64,000 nt of DNA, from NCBI GenBank assembly GCA_004193205.1, contig RZUM01000006.1, forward strand, positions 124,001 to 188,000, given 5' to 3'. A program made the position numbers and the translations under genes. Shown here in pieces: positions 62,696-64,000 of this stretch (positions are counted from its first letter, which is position 1; each line of letters starts with the position of its first letter). The notes below the pieces were generated by a model. The model made no database searches and had not been told where the DNA came from. It saw nothing but the letters and a program-made list of their open reading frames with translations. This stretch comes from Gordonia sediminis (GTDB taxonomy: Bacteria; Actinomycetota; Actinomycetes; Mycobacteriales; Mycobacteriaceae).

Positions 62696-63606
62696 GAGGT
62701 CGCCGCCGCGTTGTCGTAGGCGTGCAGGAACAACTCCTCGAGGCTCGGCGGCTCGACCGCCAGCCCGCGCACGTCATGACGCGCGAGCGCCTGCGTCACC
62801 GCCGGCAGCCCGGAATCCTCGACGGTGAAGGTCACCTCGGAGCCGTCGACGACGAAGTCGTGCACACCTCCGACGGCGGCGAGATCGGCGGCTCCGGACG
62901 GGATCGTCGCGGTCACACGCGATCTGCGCAGGTGCCGCAGGTCGGCCAGCGAACCCGCCTGCACCGTCTTACCGGCCCGGATGATCGTGACCGATTCACA
63001 CAACGCCTCGACCTCGGCGAGCAGATGGCTCGACAGCAGCACCGCGGCACCCGTGGCCGCGACGTCGCGCACGCATTCGGTGAACTCACGGGTCATCAGG
63101 GGATCGAGTCCGGCGGTCGGTTCGTCGAGCATCAGCAGTTCGCACGGCGCGGCGAGCGCGGCGACCAGCGCGACCTTCTGCCGGTTGCCCTTCGAGTAGG
63201 TGGACGCCTTCTTCGTGGGGTCGAGTTCGAATCGCTCGATGAGTGCGGCCTTGCGGGTGGCCGATTCCCGTCGCACCCCGCGCAACGAGAGCAACAGGTC
63301 GATGCACTCGCCGCCGGAGAGTTGCGGCCACAGGTTCACATCACCCGGGACGTAGGCCAGCCTGCGGTGGATGGCGACCGCGTCGGCCATCGGATCGGCG
63401 CCGAAGACCGTGGCCCGCCCGCCGTCGTGACGGTACATGCCGAGCAGGATGCGGATGGTGGTGGATTTCCCGGCCCCGTTGGGTCCGAGGAATCCCGCAA
63501 CCTCCCCCTGCCGCACGGTCAGATCCAGCCCGTCGAGGGCCACGAAGGATCCGAACTTCTTACGGAGACCGGATATCTCGATCACCGGTTCATGCGCCGT
63601 TGTCAT
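62692..63606 (-). CDS. ABC exporter ATP-binding protein
   Basis: A 304-residue ATPase with Walker A GPNGAGKST, a signature region reading YSKGNRQKVALVAALA (the usual LSGGQ is SKGNR), Walker B LLMLDEPTAGLDP and the switch His in SSHLLAEVE. The C-terminal 80 residues match the DUF4162 domain of drug-exporter ATPases. Start ATG at 63606; it overlaps the end of the TetR gene by 17 bases. The pair probably exports a drug-like or lipid substrate. Confidence 0.92.
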   Translation of the reverse strand: MTTAHEPVIEISGLRKKFGSFVALDGLDLTVRQGEVAGFLGPNGAGKSTTIRILLGMYRHDGGRATVFGADPMADAVAIHRRLAYVPGDVNLWPQLSGGECIDLLLSLRGVRRESATRKAALIERFELDPTKKASTYSKGNRQKVALVAALAAPCELLMLDEPTAGLDPLMTREFTECVRDVAATGAAVLLSSHLLAEVEALCESVTIIRAGKTVQAGSLADLRHLRRSRVTATIPSGAADLAAVGGVHDFVVDGSEVTFTVEDSGLPAVTQALARHDVRGLAVEPPSLEELFLHAYDNAAATS

Positions 63607-64000
63607 GGTGTGCCTCCCGATAGTCCAGCACTGCATCGAGCAATGTCTCGTCGGCCATCACGCCGTGCACCGCGACCTCAGTCGCGGGGACGACCACGCG
63701 ATCGACGTATGACCGAAGGATCGTGCCGGCATCCGACCAGTCGTCGGGCGGATTCATCACGACGTCGACGAGCAGTGCGCCCATCGACTGCGCGACCATG
63801 TATCGGGCCCGCGCGGTCTCGTCGATCGAGGGCCGGATGGTGCCCCCCTCCACACCGTGGCGAAATGTGGTCTCGGCGTCCTCTGCCAGTCGCTCCAGCA
63901 ACTCGCGGGCCATCTCGCCGCCGGCCTGCAGACTCCGGATGAGGTAGACGATGCGCGGTCCGTCCTCGTCGATCGAGTCCATCTTTGCCACGATCCCGCC
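63590..64000 (-). CDS. TetR-family regulator, C-terminal part (cut by window end)
   Basis: The visible 137 codons encode the helical ligand-binding region of a TetR-type protein (MARELLERLAEDAETTFRHG, then AQSMGALLVDVVMNPP). The frame stays open to the window edge, so the DNA-binding N-terminus lies outside. It overlaps the ABC ATPase gene by 17 bases and is transcribed with it, so it should act as the local repressor of the exporter. Confidence 0.8.
   Translation of the reverse strand, partial: GGIVAKMDSIDEDGPRIVYLIRSLQAGGEMARELLERLAEDAETTFRHGVEGGTIRPSIDETARARYMVAQSMGALLVDVVMNPPDDWSDAGTILRSYVDRVVVPATEVAVHGVMADETLLDAVLDYREAHHDNGA

Overview
The window is high-GC DNA with GTG and TTG starts, strong AAGGAG/GGAGG ribosome sites and many 4-base start/stop overlaps. 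Its gene families (CtpE, Rv0909/Rv0910-like proteins, two citrate synthases, an EspC-like protein, a CpnT-like N-terminal domain, a YbaB protein of type VII secretion loci) point to a mycolic-acid actinobacterium. The abundant dispersed repeat of the form GGTCGAGTAGCC...GGCGTATCGAGACC makes Gordonia my best guess; this rests on memory, not on a search. About 55 genes are supported. I saw no tRNA, rRNA, CRISPR array or transposase.

0-11.2 kb: an MFS transporter, type III glutamine synthetase, the proline catabolic genes pruA-putB with a divergent PucR/PruC-type regulator, a MOSC protein, an AAA+ ATPase and a triple 126-bp repeat array.

11.2-28.3 kb: a complete benzoate-to-central-metabolism block. 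catR-catB-catC-catA lie on the minus strand and diverge from benA-benB-benCD. benCD is one 920-residue gene joining the BenC reductase, an FCD-like domain and the BenD dehydrogenase. A cold-shock gene, a large LuxR-type ATPase regulator and a GIY-YIG nuclease gene bracketed by facing repeat arrays follow. Next is the lower pathway (thiolase, enol-lactone hydrolase, both CoA-transferase subunits) with its own divergent LysR regulator. Together these convert benzoate through catechol, muconate and 3-oxoadipate to succinyl-CoA and acetyl-CoA. No benK-type transporter lies in the cluster.

28.3-50.6 kb: mostly conserved chromosome, including a stretch that I recall as collinear (inverted) with M. 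tuberculosis Rv0889c-Rv0910: an Rv0910-like SRPBCC protein, an Rv0909-like protein, ctpE, a metallo-beta-lactamase-fold protein, an EchA6-like hydratase, gltA and, further on, citA. Interspersed are a DNA glycosylase, a TetR regulator, an NCS1 permease, an FAD oxidoreductase, a photolyase, an FKBP, a sugar kinase, 5-oxoprolinase subunits pxpBC, an MpaB-family protein, an isopenicillin-N-synthase-like dioxygenase and a second MFS exporter.

51.2-57.4 kb: an accessory, translationally coupled operon (YbaB-like, EspC-like, CpnT-N-terminal-like, double-VOC, a 660-residue membrane protein and its shortened tandem paralogue). I consider it the best candidate for an undescribed system. 57.4-64 kb: pdxH, citA, an orphan protein with an LQRSAGN motif and an OmpA-like tail, an ABC exporter pair and the end of a TetR gene that runs off the window.
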